64,000 bases of DNA, from the NCBI GenBank assembly GCA_003134765.1, contig PLCM01000032.1:62001-126000 (forward strand), written 5' to 3'. Each line of letters starts with the position of its first letter. Within the stretch, counting starts at the first letter, position 1. Positions 17,844-27,226 of the stretch are shown piece by piece. The notes below the pieces were generated by a model. That model did not search any database. It worked only from the letters and a program-made list of their open reading frames with translations, and was not told where the DNA came from. The stretch comes from Spartobacteria bacterium. GTDB taxonomy: Bacteria > Verrucomicrobiota > Verrucomicrobiia > Chthoniobacterales > UBA10450. A program made the position numbers and the translations under genes.

Positions 17844-20315
17844 TCACGCCGCGCTGCGCGACGCCGAATCTTTCACCGGCGTGAGCCGCTCGATCTCGCT
17901 CCGCAGCCGATCCCAATCCACCGGCTTCGTCAGGTGGCTCGCAAATCCAGCGGCCAGGCTCGCCGCTACATCTTCATCTGTTCCAAATCCGCTCAGCGCA
18001 ATTCCGGTCAAACCCTGGGCATCGCGCAACGCGCTCATCAGCTCGAGCCCGCTGCCATCCGGCAAACCGAGATCGCTGATGACGAGATCGAAGCGTCTTC
18101 CCGCGGCCAGCGTTCGGGCTTCGGCGACGGTTCCCGCGTGGCTGACGTCGAATCCTGCGTTTTTCAAAATACGTCCCAAAACGCGCGCAGTGTCCTCGTG
18201 GTCTTCCACGAAAAGAAGCGGGACGTGTTTCATCGACGGCGGTTCGCTTTCGAGAAAGAGAACGGGCCCTTCGAGCAGGGACGTTTCCATCGCGTTCAAC
18301 GTGACGGTGAACGTCGCGCCGCGACCCGGCCCGTCGCTGCGGACAGCGATCGTGCCGTGATGCAGGTCGACCACGCGCTTGGAAATCGCCAGGCCAAGGC
18401 CGAGCCCTCCGTATTTGCTGGTGATAACGCCACCGCCCTGCTCAAACGCGTCAAAAATTCGCGGCATCAATTTCATGTCGATGCCGATCCCGGTGTCGGC
18501 GACCTCAATCACGATCTGATGGGCTTCGGTATTTTTCGTGGAAATCTCGATGCGACCTCCCTCGGGAGTGAACTTCGCGGAGTTCTTGACCAGGTTCCAA
18601 AAGACCTGCTGCAAACGCGCGGGATCCGCCCAGCAATGATGTTCCCTCGCGTCGAGGTGTCGAATTACCTGGATTTTTTTCGCCAGAATATCGCCTAGGG
18701 AAATGCTCAGGGCGTGTTCGAGGATGCCATGGATATCGACCGCATCGTTATGCAATTCCAATTTCCCATGGGCGATCCGCGTCAGGTCGAGCAAATCGTC
18801 GATGAGAAGCGCCTCGAGTTCGACGTTGCGCTGGAGCACTTCGAGATCGCGGCGCATGTCGTCCGTTAAGTCAGGCTCGCGCCGAAGCGATGCGATCGTC
18901 ATCAAGACAGGTGTGAGCGGCGTCCGCAGCTCATGGGAAAGCATCGCCAGGAACCGGTCCTTCGCGCGGTTCGCTTCCTCGGCTTCGTTCTTCGCGCGCT
19001 GCAAAAAGAATTCCGCATTTTTCTTGTCGGTGATGTCGAGCATCGTCCCGATGAACCGCGTCACCTGTCCCGCCGAGTCCAGGACGGCACGCCCACGCTC
19101 GGCGACCCAGCGTTCCTGTCCGTCGGCAATGCCGATCGTGCGATATTCGATATCGAAACGTCCGGTGCTGCCCCGCTGGCGCACGCGCGCGACCGTCTCA
19201 GGCACGATGTGGCGATCGTCCGGATGGATGCCCGCGAGATAGGTCTCGTAGGTCACGTTCATGTCCGGTGGAATACCGAACAGTTCCCGGCTGCGATCGG
19301 ATAACTGAAGCTCGCCGGTATTTGGATAGAAATCGAAAGTCCCGATGTCCGCCGCTTCGGTGGCGAGCTGCAAACGGCCCTGGCTCTCTTTTAGTTTCGC
19401 TTCCCGTTCGGCAGCCACGCGCGCCTGTTCCTTTCGCTCAGTGATGTCCGCGCTGAAAATGACGATCCCTCCCTTGGTCGGGTAGATCCGCGTGTCGACC
19501 CAGCGCTTCCAGGGCGCATAAAAAAATTCACCATGGCTTGCCTCGCGGGTCTGCATGACTCGGTGGGCTTTCTCGTAGAATTCGGTGCCGACCGCTTCCG
19601 GGAAAATCTCCCAAATGACACGGCCGATCATTTTTTCCTTCGGCCAGCCCGCCATTTCGGCGACGCGGTCGTTGACGTGGGTGTAACGCCAATCGCGGTC
19701 CAGCGCGGAGAATGCCTCGCTGATGCTGGCCAGAACGGTATCGCGCTCCTCTGTCAGATCGCGCACTTCGTACTGGCTGCGCCGCGCGCGCAATGTTGCG
19801 CGGACCGCACTGATTAGCGTAAAAGCGCGCAGCGGCCGCGCGATCAAGATCACGTTTGCGCTGGCGCCGGCAAGGTCGCGGATCGATCGCGGCACCTCGG
19901 TTCCACCGGTCAGGACGAGCAATGGCAGGTCGGACCACTTCGGCTGCTCGCGCAGACGCTTCATTAACTGCGAAGCCACTGCCTCCGCGAAAGCTTCTTC
20001 GGCCAGCAGAACCGCGCCGGTCTGATCGCTGATCTGCGCGGCGAGGTGATCGAGCTGGTCAAAAACTTCCGCACGAATGCCGGCGCGGCTAAGCGTGTTG
20101 GTTACAAGTAATTTTTCGCGGCTGCCCGGGAGAAAGACGAGAACGGGCCGGCCCGATTTTTCCGCGGACGGCATCGTGGGCGACGCTGTCGGTTTGCGCA
20201 GAGGGCGTGAAGATTTACGGCGCGTGCGCGTCGAGAGGGGAGCCTTTTGTCGCGCTGTCGGGCGCGGCCTTTTCTTCATCAGGGCCGAGGATAGCGGACG
20301 CGGTTTGGAAGGCAC
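17844..20315 (-). CDS. Hybrid sensor histidine kinase (PAS-PAS-HisKA-HATPase-REC)
   Basis: PAS motifs, FLAMLSHELRTPLTPVLMTI H-box, KYGGLGLGLAISKRVVDLHHG, C-terminal receiver FVEDHEDTARVLGRIL..DLVISDLGLPDGSG. Confidence 0.95.
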   Translation of the reverse strand: MPSKPRPLSSALMKKRPRPTARQKAPLSTRTRRKSSRPLRKPTASPTMPSAEKSGRPVLVFLPGSREKLLVTNTLSRAGIRAEVFDQLDHLAAQISDQTGAVLLAEEAFAEAVASQLMKRLREQPKWSDLPLLVLTGGTEVPRSIRDLAGASANVILIARPLRAFTLISAVRATLRARRSQYEVRDLTEERDTVLASISEAFSALDRDWRYTHVNDRVAEMAGWPKEKMIGRVIWEIFPEAVGTEFYEKAHRVMQTREASHGEFFYAPWKRWVDTRIYPTKGGIVIFSADITERKEQARVAAEREAKLKESQGRLQLATEAADIGTFDFYPNTGELQLSDRSRELFGIPPDMNVTYETYLAGIHPDDRHIVPETVARVRQRGSTGRFDIEYRTIGIADGQERWVAERGRAVLDSAGQVTRFIGTMLDITDKKNAEFFLQRAKNEAEEANRAKDRFLAMLSHELRTPLTPVLMTIASLRREPDLTDDMRRDLEVLQRNVELEALLIDDLLDLTRIAHGKLELHNDAVDIHGILEHALSISLGDILAKKIQVIRHLDAREHHCWADPARLQQVFWNLVKNSAKFTPEGGRIEISTKNTEAHQIVIEVADTGIGIDMKLMPRIFDAFEQGGGVITSKYGGLGLGLAISKRVVDLHHGTIAVRSDGPGRGATFTVTLNAMETSLLEGPVLFLESEPPSMKHVPLLFVEDHEDTARVLGRILKNAGFDVSHAGTVAEARTLAAGRRFDLVISDLGLPDGSGLELMSALRDAQGLTGIALSGFGTDEDVAASLAAGFASHLTKPVDWDRLRSEIERLTPVKDSASRSAA

Positions 20316-20338
20316 GATTATTCTGGCTACTTTCCGCG

Positions 20339-22834
20339 ATGCCGTCTGGACTCGAAATCAATCTCGTTGTCCCGGACCTCTGGCAACAGCAGGCAGTGCG
20401 GGCCCTCCGCGAACGCAAGGATGTCGTGGTGCAAGCTCCGACCGGCTCGGGCAAGACCTACATCTTCGAGTTGCTCTATCCTTCGCTGAAAGGGCAGGCG
20501 ATTTTTACGGTCCCGACTCGCGCCCTCGCCAATGACAAGCTCGCGGAATGGCGGGCCCGCGGCTGGGATGTCGGCATCGCGACGGGCGATCTGGCTTTGA
20601 ATCTGGGAGCGAAAGTTTTGGTGGCGACGCTGGAGACGCAACGCGCTCGTTTCTTGCGGCGCGACGGACCGAAGCTTCTCGTCGTCGACGAATATCAGAT
20701 GATCGCCGATCCGGTCCGGGGTGTGCATTACGAGCTGGCGCTGGCCCTCGCGCCTCCTGAAACGCAATTGCTGTTGCTGAGCGGCAGTGTTCAAAATCCG
20801 CACGACATTGTGGCCTGGTTCCAACGAATCGGCCGCGATCCGGTCCTGATTTCACACGACGAGCGACCCGTTCCGCTGGAGGAGGTCGATCTGCGCTCTC
20901 TCTCCGATTCGCAGTTTATTCAGACGAAAGATTTCTGGCCACGCATGATTGGCAGAGCCTTGCGCTCCGAGCTGGCGCCAGTGCTGGTTTTCGCGCCGCG
21001 CCGCAAGGCGAGCGAAGAGATGGCGCAGGCGATCGCGTCGGCGGTGTCGTTGCGCGATCCCTTGTCGCTCTCGGCCGAACAGGAAGCGCTTGCGGGCAAA
21101 CGGCTGGCGAAATTATTGCGCAGCCGTGTCGCCTATCACCACAGCGGCCTGAGTTACGCCGTTCGGGCCGGTCTCATCGAGCCCCTGGCGAAAGCCGGCC
21201 AGCTGAACGTAGTCGTCGCGACGATGGGGCTCGCGGCCGGGATCAATTTCTCGATGCGCTCCGTTCTGATCACCGACACGCGTTACAAGGCTGGAAACTT
21301 CGAACGGCACGTGGAGGCCGATGAACTTCTCCAAATGTTCGGACGCGCCGGCCGTCGCGGCCTCGATGACGTCGGCTATGTCCTGATGCTGCCGGACATT
21401 CCTCGACTCGGCGATGCGCGGCCGAGAAAACTAAAACGCGCGACACAGGTCGATTGGCCGAGCCTGATCAGCGTGATGCGTCCTGTAGCCGGGATCGATG
21501 ATCCCGGCCTTATGAAACCGCGTCATCCCGCCGGGATCACCGATCCCGGCTACAGCACACATTCCGAAGCCGATAGCGTTCTCGACCTTCCATTCGCCGC
21601 TGCGGTCGATCTAAGTCGGTCGCTTTTCAGCACCCAGGAAGTTCCGATCGGCGCCGAGCATTCCCTTTCCACTGGGCCCAAACCGTGCGGTCTCTGGGTG
21701 GACGCCGAGCGCTTCAGGTTCGTTCGGCGACCGATCATCGAAATCCTGAACTCGGCCGGCGAATGGGAGCCAAAACCGGCTCACGACGGGAACGTGTCGT
21801 TAGGCCAGCTTTTTGTGCGCGAAAACGAAACATGGATCCGGGCCTTGACCGTGCCGCGAATGCTCGATGGGCGCGGGTTTGGCAACCTTTGCAAGCTGCG
21901 CGACAGGGGGATTTACGGTCGTGAGATTCCGCTCGCGACGATTGTTGGGGATGACGCCATCGCGCCCGTGAAATGGCTGCGAAAACAATTGGCGCAAAAA
22001 TCCCTGACAAAAAAACTCTTCGACGAAACCGTGCCGCCCTTGCTCCCGGAGATCACCGGCGGGCAGGTCTCTGAAATCGTGGCGCGCGCCCGGACGATTT
22101 ACGCGCGCCTCGATTTTTCCGAAGTTCCGGTCACGGCAATTCTCGATTCGCGCGGCGTCGCCTTGCTTGATCCGCCCGAGCGCGAAGCGATTCCTCCAGT
22201 TTGCCGCGCTTGTTCCGAATTGCAGCACGACCTGACGGCCGTCATCACCAACTCGCCCGCATATGCCTGGCGTCAGCTCGGTCTGGTGTCGGATGACGGA
22301 ACTCCGACGCGGCGCGGAATTCTCTTCTCATTCTTTCACGCGGGCGAAGGTCTCGCGATTGCCGCCGGCCTCGAGGATGAAGGTTATCCGATTGACGACC
22401 TTGTTTTCGACCTGGCGAACATCAGGGCCGGGCCGCGTTTTGCCGGTGAAGACGCTCCGATGGGGGGACGGCTCGGTATCATCTGCCAGCAGGTTTACGG
22501 TCGCGCGGATCACCCTGGCTATCTCGAAATGGGTGTTCCTGCCCAATATGGATCAGGTGCGTCGGAAGTAATCCGCGAGCTGGTTTCGAATCCGTCCGCG
22601 CGTTATCGGCTTACAAATGAATCACTCCGGCACGGCGACATCGAGCGCGCCTTGATGGAATGGCGCAGTTTGCTCCGGCATATTGCCGGCGCGCCCGCCC
22701 TGGACTGGGAACGGTGGCGCTCATTGCAAAAAGCCGCCCACCATTTCATTGGCAACACCACTTCGCCGGCCGCCGTTGATTTTCCGCCGCTCCTTGCGTC
22801 CCAACAAACGCGGCCCCGTCTCTTCGTGGTCTAA
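20339..22834 (+). CDS. DEAD/DEAH (Ski2/Hel308-like) helicase
   Basis: QAPTGSGKTYIFE, VVDEYQMIAD, AYHHSGLSYAVRAGLIEPLAKAGQLNVVVATMGLAAGINFSMRSV, QMFGRAGRRGLDDVGYV; start at MPSGLEINLV. Confidence 0.9.
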   Translation: MPSGLEINLVVPDLWQQQAVRALRERKDVVVQAPTGSGKTYIFELLYPSLKGQAIFTVPTRALANDKLAEWRARGWDVGIATGDLALNLGAKVLVATLETQRARFLRRDGPKLLVVDEYQMIADPVRGVHYELALALAPPETQLLLLSGSVQNPHDIVAWFQRIGRDPVLISHDERPVPLEEVDLRSLSDSQFIQTKDFWPRMIGRALRSELAPVLVFAPRRKASEEMAQAIASAVSLRDPLSLSAEQEALAGKRLAKLLRSRVAYHHSGLSYAVRAGLIEPLAKAGQLNVVVATMGLAAGINFSMRSVLITDTRYKAGNFERHVEADELLQMFGRAGRRGLDDVGYVLMLPDIPRLGDARPRKLKRATQVDWPSLISVMRPVAGIDDPGLMKPRHPAGITDPGYSTHSEADSVLDLPFAAAVDLSRSLFSTQEVPIGAEHSLSTGPKPCGLWVDAERFRFVRRPIIEILNSAGEWEPKPAHDGNVSLGQLFVRENETWIRALTVPRMLDGRGFGNLCKLRDRGIYGREIPLATIVGDDAIAPVKWLRKQLAQKSLTKKLFDETVPPLLPEITGGQVSEIVARARTIYARLDFSEVPVTAILDSRGVALLDPPEREAIPPVCRACSELQHDLTAVITNSPAYAWRQLGLVSDDGTPTRRGILFSFFHAGEGLAIAAGLEDEGYPIDDLVFDLANIRAGPRFAGEDAPMGGRLGIICQQVYGRADHPGYLEMGVPAQYGSGASEVIRELVSNPSARYRLTNESLRHGDIERALMEWRSLLRHIAGAPALDWERWRSLQKAAHHFIGNTTSPAAVDFPPLLASQQTRPRLFVV
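21483..21555. repeat. GTAG-foot REP/BIME element inside the helicase CDS
   Basis: CTGTAGCCGGGATCGATGATCCCGG...CCGGGATCACCGATCCCGGCTACAG; read through in frame as PVAGIDDPGLMKPRHPAGITDPGYS. Confidence 0.92.
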
Positions 22835-22890
22835 GGCAACTCGCCCCTGCAACGGTCCGGGGCATCGGATCGGCCAGCTCCCCCAAAAAT

Positions 22891-23349
22891 TCACGGACTT
22901 CCCATCATCTTGTAACCGGAAGACTGGTTTGTCTGGTCCGAAGGGCCGCGCATCATCCTCGGGGTCGGCGAAGCCTTGGCGTCCGCCATCTTTTTCACCT
23001 TTTTCCCGCCCAGGCTCACGTTGTTGTCATCCGCGATCTTGTCCCAGGTCTGGCCCTGTTTCTTGAGTTTGACGATTTCGGTAAAACTTTTCCCCGAGGC
23101 GCTGGCGATGGCGTGGGCGATGTAGAGGTCGCCAAAGCTCACCCCGCTGTTAGCTTTTTCTTTCTCCAGGATTGCGACCGGAATATGGGTGCTCGCCGAG
23201 ATGGATTTCAGGGCGCGCTCGGATCCGCCCGGTTTTTGCGCGTCGGCATTGATGCTCGCGATTGTCTGGCTGATCGACATTTCCGTCGCCCAGCCAGTCA
23301 TCGCCCAGAGAAGAACTGCAAGCGTGAGTAGAATGTTTTTCGTTTTCAT
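22891..23349 (-). CDS. Secreted hypothetical protein
   Basis: Signal peptide MKTKNILLTLAVLLWAMTGWA; conserved-looking body; start internal to the ORF. Confidence 0.7.
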   Translation of the reverse strand: MKTKNILLTLAVLLWAMTGWATEMSISQTIASINADAQKPGGSERALKSISASTHIPVAILEKEKANSGVSFGDLYIAHAIASASGKSFTEIVKLKKQGQTWDKIADDNNVSLGGKKVKKMADAKASPTPRMMRGPSDQTNQSSGYKMMGSP

Positions 23350-23466
23350 AGGATGTGAAAAGTAAGCTGTGAAAGGGTAAGCCTTCGACGGCCAGCGTGA
23401 TTCCCGTGGCGCGTTTTGTCGAGAAGCTTCCTGTCGCAAGGGCGCCGAAAGTGTAATCGTTCGCCG

Positions 23467-24522
23467 ATGTCCCAAGAGAAGAAACCACCCGCCGCGCTCG
23501 GTTACCGCATGCCGGCGGAATGGGAGCCGCACGCCGCTACCTGGCTTTCGTGGCCGCGGCGCGAAGGCATTAGTTTTCCGGGCGCGTTCGATCGTGTTCT
23601 CCCCACGCTGCGGCGGATGGTAGAAGTCCTCCTCACGTCGGAGGCCGTCTGTATCAACGTCTGCAATGGCGCGCACGAAGCCGAAGCGCTCAAAGTGCTC
23701 GAAGGCTTGCCCCACGAGCGTCTCACGTTTTATCGCATCCCGACGAACGAGCCGTGGTGCCGCGATCACGGTCCTACTTTTCTGACGCGCCAGGCTCCGT
23801 CGGGCGCGGGACGGCTGGCCATCGTCGACTGGGATTACAACGCCTGGGGTGGCAAGTATCCGCCCTGCGATCTGGATGAAGTCGTGCCGACTCGTGTCGC
23901 CGAAATTCTCGGCGCGCCTGTATTTTATCCGCGCATGATCCTCGAGGGCGGATCAATCGATGTGAACGGTGCCGGCGCGCTTCTCACTTCCGAAGGCTGC
24001 CTTCTGAATCCGAATCGAAATCCGACGCTTTCGCGCGAGCAAATCGAGGAGCGATTGCGGGATTACCTCGGCGTCACCGACATCCTGTGGCTCGGCGATG
24101 GCATCGAGGGCGACGACACCGACGGACACGTCGACGATCTCGCGCGCTTTGTGAGCGAGCGAACCATCGTTACGGTCATCGAAGGGAATAGGACCGATCC
24201 GAATTACGAACCGCTTCAGGAAAACCTGGCACGGCTCCGCGCGATGATATGGAAGGGCGGGCCTTTTGAAGTGATCACGCTTCCGATGCCCGCCAGGATC
24301 GACCGCGAAGATCTGCGATTGCCCGCCAGCTATGCGAACTTCTACATCGCGAACGAGTGCGTCTTACTGCCGACGTTTAACGATCCGAATGACGCCGCAG
24401 CTGAAGCGACTCTCACGAAGCTTTTCCCCAAACGCCGCGTTGTCCCGATCGATTGTACCGAATTGATCTGGGGCCTCGGCGCCTTTCATTGCCTCACCCA
24501 GCAGCAGCCCGATTTCGGGTAG
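23467..24522 (+). CDS. Agmatine deiminase / peptidylarginine deiminase family
   Basis: MPAEWEPHAATWLSWPR, NEPWCRDHGPTFL, ILEGGSIDVNGAGALLTSEGCLLNPNRNP, GDDTDGHVDDLARF, GLGAFHCLTQQQP. Confidence 0.95.
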   Translation: MSQEKKPPAALGYRMPAEWEPHAATWLSWPRREGISFPGAFDRVLPTLRRMVEVLLTSEAVCINVCNGAHEAEALKVLEGLPHERLTFYRIPTNEPWCRDHGPTFLTRQAPSGAGRLAIVDWDYNAWGGKYPPCDLDEVVPTRVAEILGAPVFYPRMILEGGSIDVNGAGALLTSEGCLLNPNRNPTLSREQIEERLRDYLGVTDILWLGDGIEGDDTDGHVDDLARFVSERTIVTVIEGNRTDPNYEPLQENLARLRAMIWKGGPFEVITLPMPARIDREDLRLPASYANFYIANECVLLPTFNDPNDAAAEATLTKLFPKRRVVPIDCTELIWGLGAFHCLTQQQPDFG

Positions 24523-24549
24523 GGGTGGGCGTCTCGCCCAGCCTACCCG
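24517..24549. repeat. GTAG-foot palindrome overlapping aguA-like stop codon
   Basis: GGGTAGGGGTGGGCGTCTCGCCCAGCCTACCC. Confidence 0.8.
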
Positions 24550-24562
24550 GGAAACGGCCGGA

Positions 24563-24829
24563 TTAATCCGCGATCGGTGCGGGCTTGTAGCCACTCTTCA
24601 GGATGGCATCGTGCAAATCCGGCGCGTGCGTCTTCCGCGCATCGAAAGTAACTATAACGCGCTCTTTCGCGGTATTGACCCGCACTTCGGCTACGCCGGG
24701 GATTCGCAGGAGCGGCTCCCGCAATTTTCGGACGCATTCGTCGCAATCTTCGCCTTCGGTGGCGATCTCGATTGTTTCCAGAATCGGGTGATCGGCGTGT
24801 TCCGGATTGTACGGGTCGGCGGGATCCAT
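24563..24829 (-). CDS. Heavy-metal-associated (HMA)-like domain protein
   Basis: EIATEGEDCDECVRKLREPLLRIPGVAEVRVNTAKERVIVTFDA; CxxC-type metal motif. Confidence 0.8.
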   Translation of the reverse strand: MDPADPYNPEHADHPILETIEIATEGEDCDECVRKLREPLLRIPGVAEVRVNTAKERVIVTFDARKTHAPDLHDAILKSGYKPAPIAD

Positions 24830-24832
24830 CTT

Positions 24833-25516
24833 CTATTCTACGTGCGCCGAAGGCGTCGCGGCCGTCTGTCGCAGCAATGGTTGAAGCACACGCCAGACAT
24901 TCTCCGCCAGGACGCGCTGACCGGCGGCGTTCGGATGGACGCGGTCCCATTGATTGAGCGCGGGATTTCCGCCCACGCCTTCGAGGAGATAGGGAATCAA
25001 GGTCGCGTGATTTTTCTCCGCGAGCGGGGCGAAGATTCCGCCGAAAGCGGTGACATAATCGTCGGTTGAATAATCCGGGAGCTGCATCCCGGCGATGACG
25101 ATCGAGACGGCCGGATAACGACCGCGCACCTGGTCGATGATGGCCTGAAGATTCGTGCGGATTTGCTCGATGGGCGCGCCGCGGAAGGCATCGTTGATCC
25201 CAAGTTCGAGAATGAAGATGTCGATTTTCTTGTGAGCGCGCAGAATTCCCGGCAACCGGCCGAATCCGCCCGCGGTGGTGTCGCCGCTGGACCCAGCGTT
25301 TACGACATCGAATTGGTAACCCGCCTCCCGCATTTTCTCGGCAATGAGCGCGGGATACGCCTGTTTGCGCGAGAGTCCATAACCCGCCGTCAAACTATCG
25401 CCGAGCGCCACGATCGTGATCACATTGGAAGCATCGCGTTTCGCGGCGGGCCCGGTTTGCAGGGGAGTAAGGGAAAGGAGTGCGATCGATGCCACGGTGA
25501 CGAAACATCTCTTCAC
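24833..25516 (-). CDS. GDSL/SGNH esterase (TesA-like)
   Basis: IVALGDSLTAGYGLSRKQAYPALI, NAGSSGDTTAGG, ELGINDAFRG, DRVHPNAAGQRVLA. Confidence 0.93.
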   Translation of the reverse strand: MKRCFVTVASIALLSLTPLQTGPAAKRDASNVITIVALGDSLTAGYGLSRKQAYPALIAEKMREAGYQFDVVNAGSSGDTTAGGFGRLPGILRAHKKIDIFILELGINDAFRGAPIEQIRTNLQAIIDQVRGRYPAVSIVIAGMQLPDYSTDDYVTAFGGIFAPLAEKNHATLIPYLLEGVGGNPALNQWDRVHPNAAGQRVLAENVWRVLQPLLRQTAATPSAHVE

Positions 25517-25556
25517 GAAAACTCTTGGACGATGTCGACGCGTTTCCGTTCAATTT

Positions 25557-25632
25557 GTAGCCGCTTCGCTGTGCGAAGCGTAAGTGAAGCGACGCTTGCC
25601 GCCCAACGCCGCCCACAGGACGGCGGCTACAG
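25557..25632. repeat. GTAG-foot REP/BIME element
   Basis: GTAGCCGCTTCGCTGTGCGAAGCG ... GACGGCGGCTACAG. Confidence 0.85.
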
Positions 25633-25730
25633 GAAGAAAGCGCAACAGTTCATTTGCGTTCCCTATTCCCCACAATTAATAACTTACCCGCTCCGCAGGG
25701 GCGCATCAGTCACTTCAACCCACCTTTCCT

Positions 25731-26732
25731 ATGGCAACTTACGGTATCAACGGCTTCGGCAGAATCGGTCGCAACGTCTTGCGCGCAATGGAGCAGAGCG
25801 ACGTCAAACGGATCGCGGCGATCAACGATCTCACGGACACAGCTACCATTGCGCACTTGCTCAAGTGGGATTCGGTCCACGGAAAGTTCGATGGCGAGAT
25901 CGGCCACGATCCCGAAAACATCATCGTGCGCGGCCACAAGATTAGGCTCCTCAAGGAACGCGACCCGGGCAATTTGCCCTGGAAAGATCTCGGCGTGGAT
26001 GTCGTGCTGGAATCCACCGGTTTTTTCACGAGCCGGGACAAAGCGGAACTGCATCTGACCAGGGGCGGCGCGAAACGCGTCCTCATCAGCGCCCCGGCGA
26101 AAAATCCGGACGCGACCCTCTGTCTCGGGGTGAACGACGAAGTCTACGACGCCAGCAAGCATTTCATCATCTCCAACGCGAGCTGCACCACGAACTGCCT
26201 TGCCTCGATGGCAAAGGTGTTGCACGACAATTTCGGGATCGCGAACGGCTTCATGAGCACGATCCACAGCTACACGAACGACCAGAAAATCCTCGACTTT
26301 CCCCATGAAGATTTACGGCGCGCGCGGGCGGCGGCCGTCAGCATCATCCCGTCGAGCACCGGCGCCGCGAAAGCGATTGGCGAAGTGATCCCGGCGTTGA
26401 ACGGAAAACTGAATGGCGGCGCCTTTCGCGTCCCCACGCCAGACGGGTCCGTCACCGATTTCACCGCAATCCTCGAGAAAGACGCGACGGTCGAATCCAT
26501 CAACAACGCTTTCAAGGAGGCGGCCGCGAGCAAGCGTTACAAAGGCATTCTCGAGTACAGCGACGAACCCCTGGTCTCCATCGACATCGTCGGGAACCCG
26601 CACTCCTGCATTTTCGACAGCAAACTAACGATGACGCACGGCGGCAAGTTCGTGAAGATCGTCGGCTGGTACGACAACGAGTGGGGCTACAGCAACCGCT
26701 GCGTCCAAATGCTCGAGCTGCTGGGGAAATAA
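25731..26732 (+). CDS. gap: Type I glyceraldehyde-3-phosphate dehydrogenase
   Basis: YGINGFGRIGRNVLRA, ISNASCTTNCLASMAKVL, WYDNEWGYSNRCV. Confidence 0.98.
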   Translation: MATYGINGFGRIGRNVLRAMEQSDVKRIAAINDLTDTATIAHLLKWDSVHGKFDGEIGHDPENIIVRGHKIRLLKERDPGNLPWKDLGVDVVLESTGFFTSRDKAELHLTRGGAKRVLISAPAKNPDATLCLGVNDEVYDASKHFIISNASCTTNCLASMAKVLHDNFGIANGFMSTIHSYTNDQKILDFPHEDLRRARAAAVSIIPSSTGAAKAIGEVIPALNGKLNGGAFRVPTPDGSVTDFTAILEKDATVESINNAFKEAAASKRYKGILEYSDEPLVSIDIVGNPHSCIFDSKLTMTHGGKFVKIVGWYDNEWGYSNRCVQMLELLGK

Positions 26733-26739
26733 TTTACTC

Positions 26740-26770
26740 CTGCTCTTGATCATGATCCTGCTCATGATCT
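26740..26770. repeat. Left arm of inverted repeat flanking the four-helix-bundle ORF
   Basis: CTCCTGCTCTTGATCATGATCCTGCTCATGATC; inverted relative to 27174-27214. Confidence 0.7.
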
Positions 26771-26776
26771 TTCCCT

Positions 26777-27226
26777 ATGACCCCTCCATACTTCGATCAC
26801 GAGAAACTGGATGTTTACCGCAACTCAATCACCTTCTGCGCCTGGGTCGGTGAATTCCTGCCCTCAATTACAGCCAAAACATCTGCGAAGGATCAGCTCG
26901 ACCGGGCTTCGACCAGCATTCCGCTCAATATTGCCGAAGGGAATGGTAAGTTTTCTGTTAAGGATCGCGCCCGGTTTCTCGAAATGGCGCGGGGGTCAGC
27001 CCTTGAGTGCGCAGCATGTCTCGACGTGTTGGTGGCCAGGAAACTGGCGGCCGAGGAACAGGTAGCGGACGCGAAAAGCAAGTTGGCGACGATCGTTCGA
27101 ATGATGATCGGCTTGTTGAAACGATTTTCCGAGCGGGCTGATGTCCTCCGCGAGGAAGATGGAGACTACGGCTATCAGCAGGATCAAGAGCAAGATCAGG
27201 ATCAGGAGCAAGAAGGGAAGCAATGA
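26777..27226 (+). CDS. Four-helix-bundle protein (TIGR02436 / 23S rRNA intervening-sequence protein family)
   Basis: DHEKLDVYRNSITFCAWVGEF..KDQLDRASTSIPLNIAEGNGKFSVKDRARFLEMARGSALECAACLDVL; overlaps pgk start by ATGA. Confidence 0.9.
   Translation: MTPPYFDHEKLDVYRNSITFCAWVGEFLPSITAKTSAKDQLDRASTSIPLNIAEGNGKFSVKDRARFLEMARGSALECAACLDVLVARKLAAEEQVADAKSKLATIVRMMIGLLKRFSERADVLREEDGDYGYQQDQEQDQDQEQEGKQ
27174..27214. repeat. Right arm of inverted repeat; encodes QQDQEQDQDQEQE tail
   Basis: TATCAGCAGGATCAAGAGCAAGATCAGGATCAGGAGCAAGAA. Confidence 0.7.
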
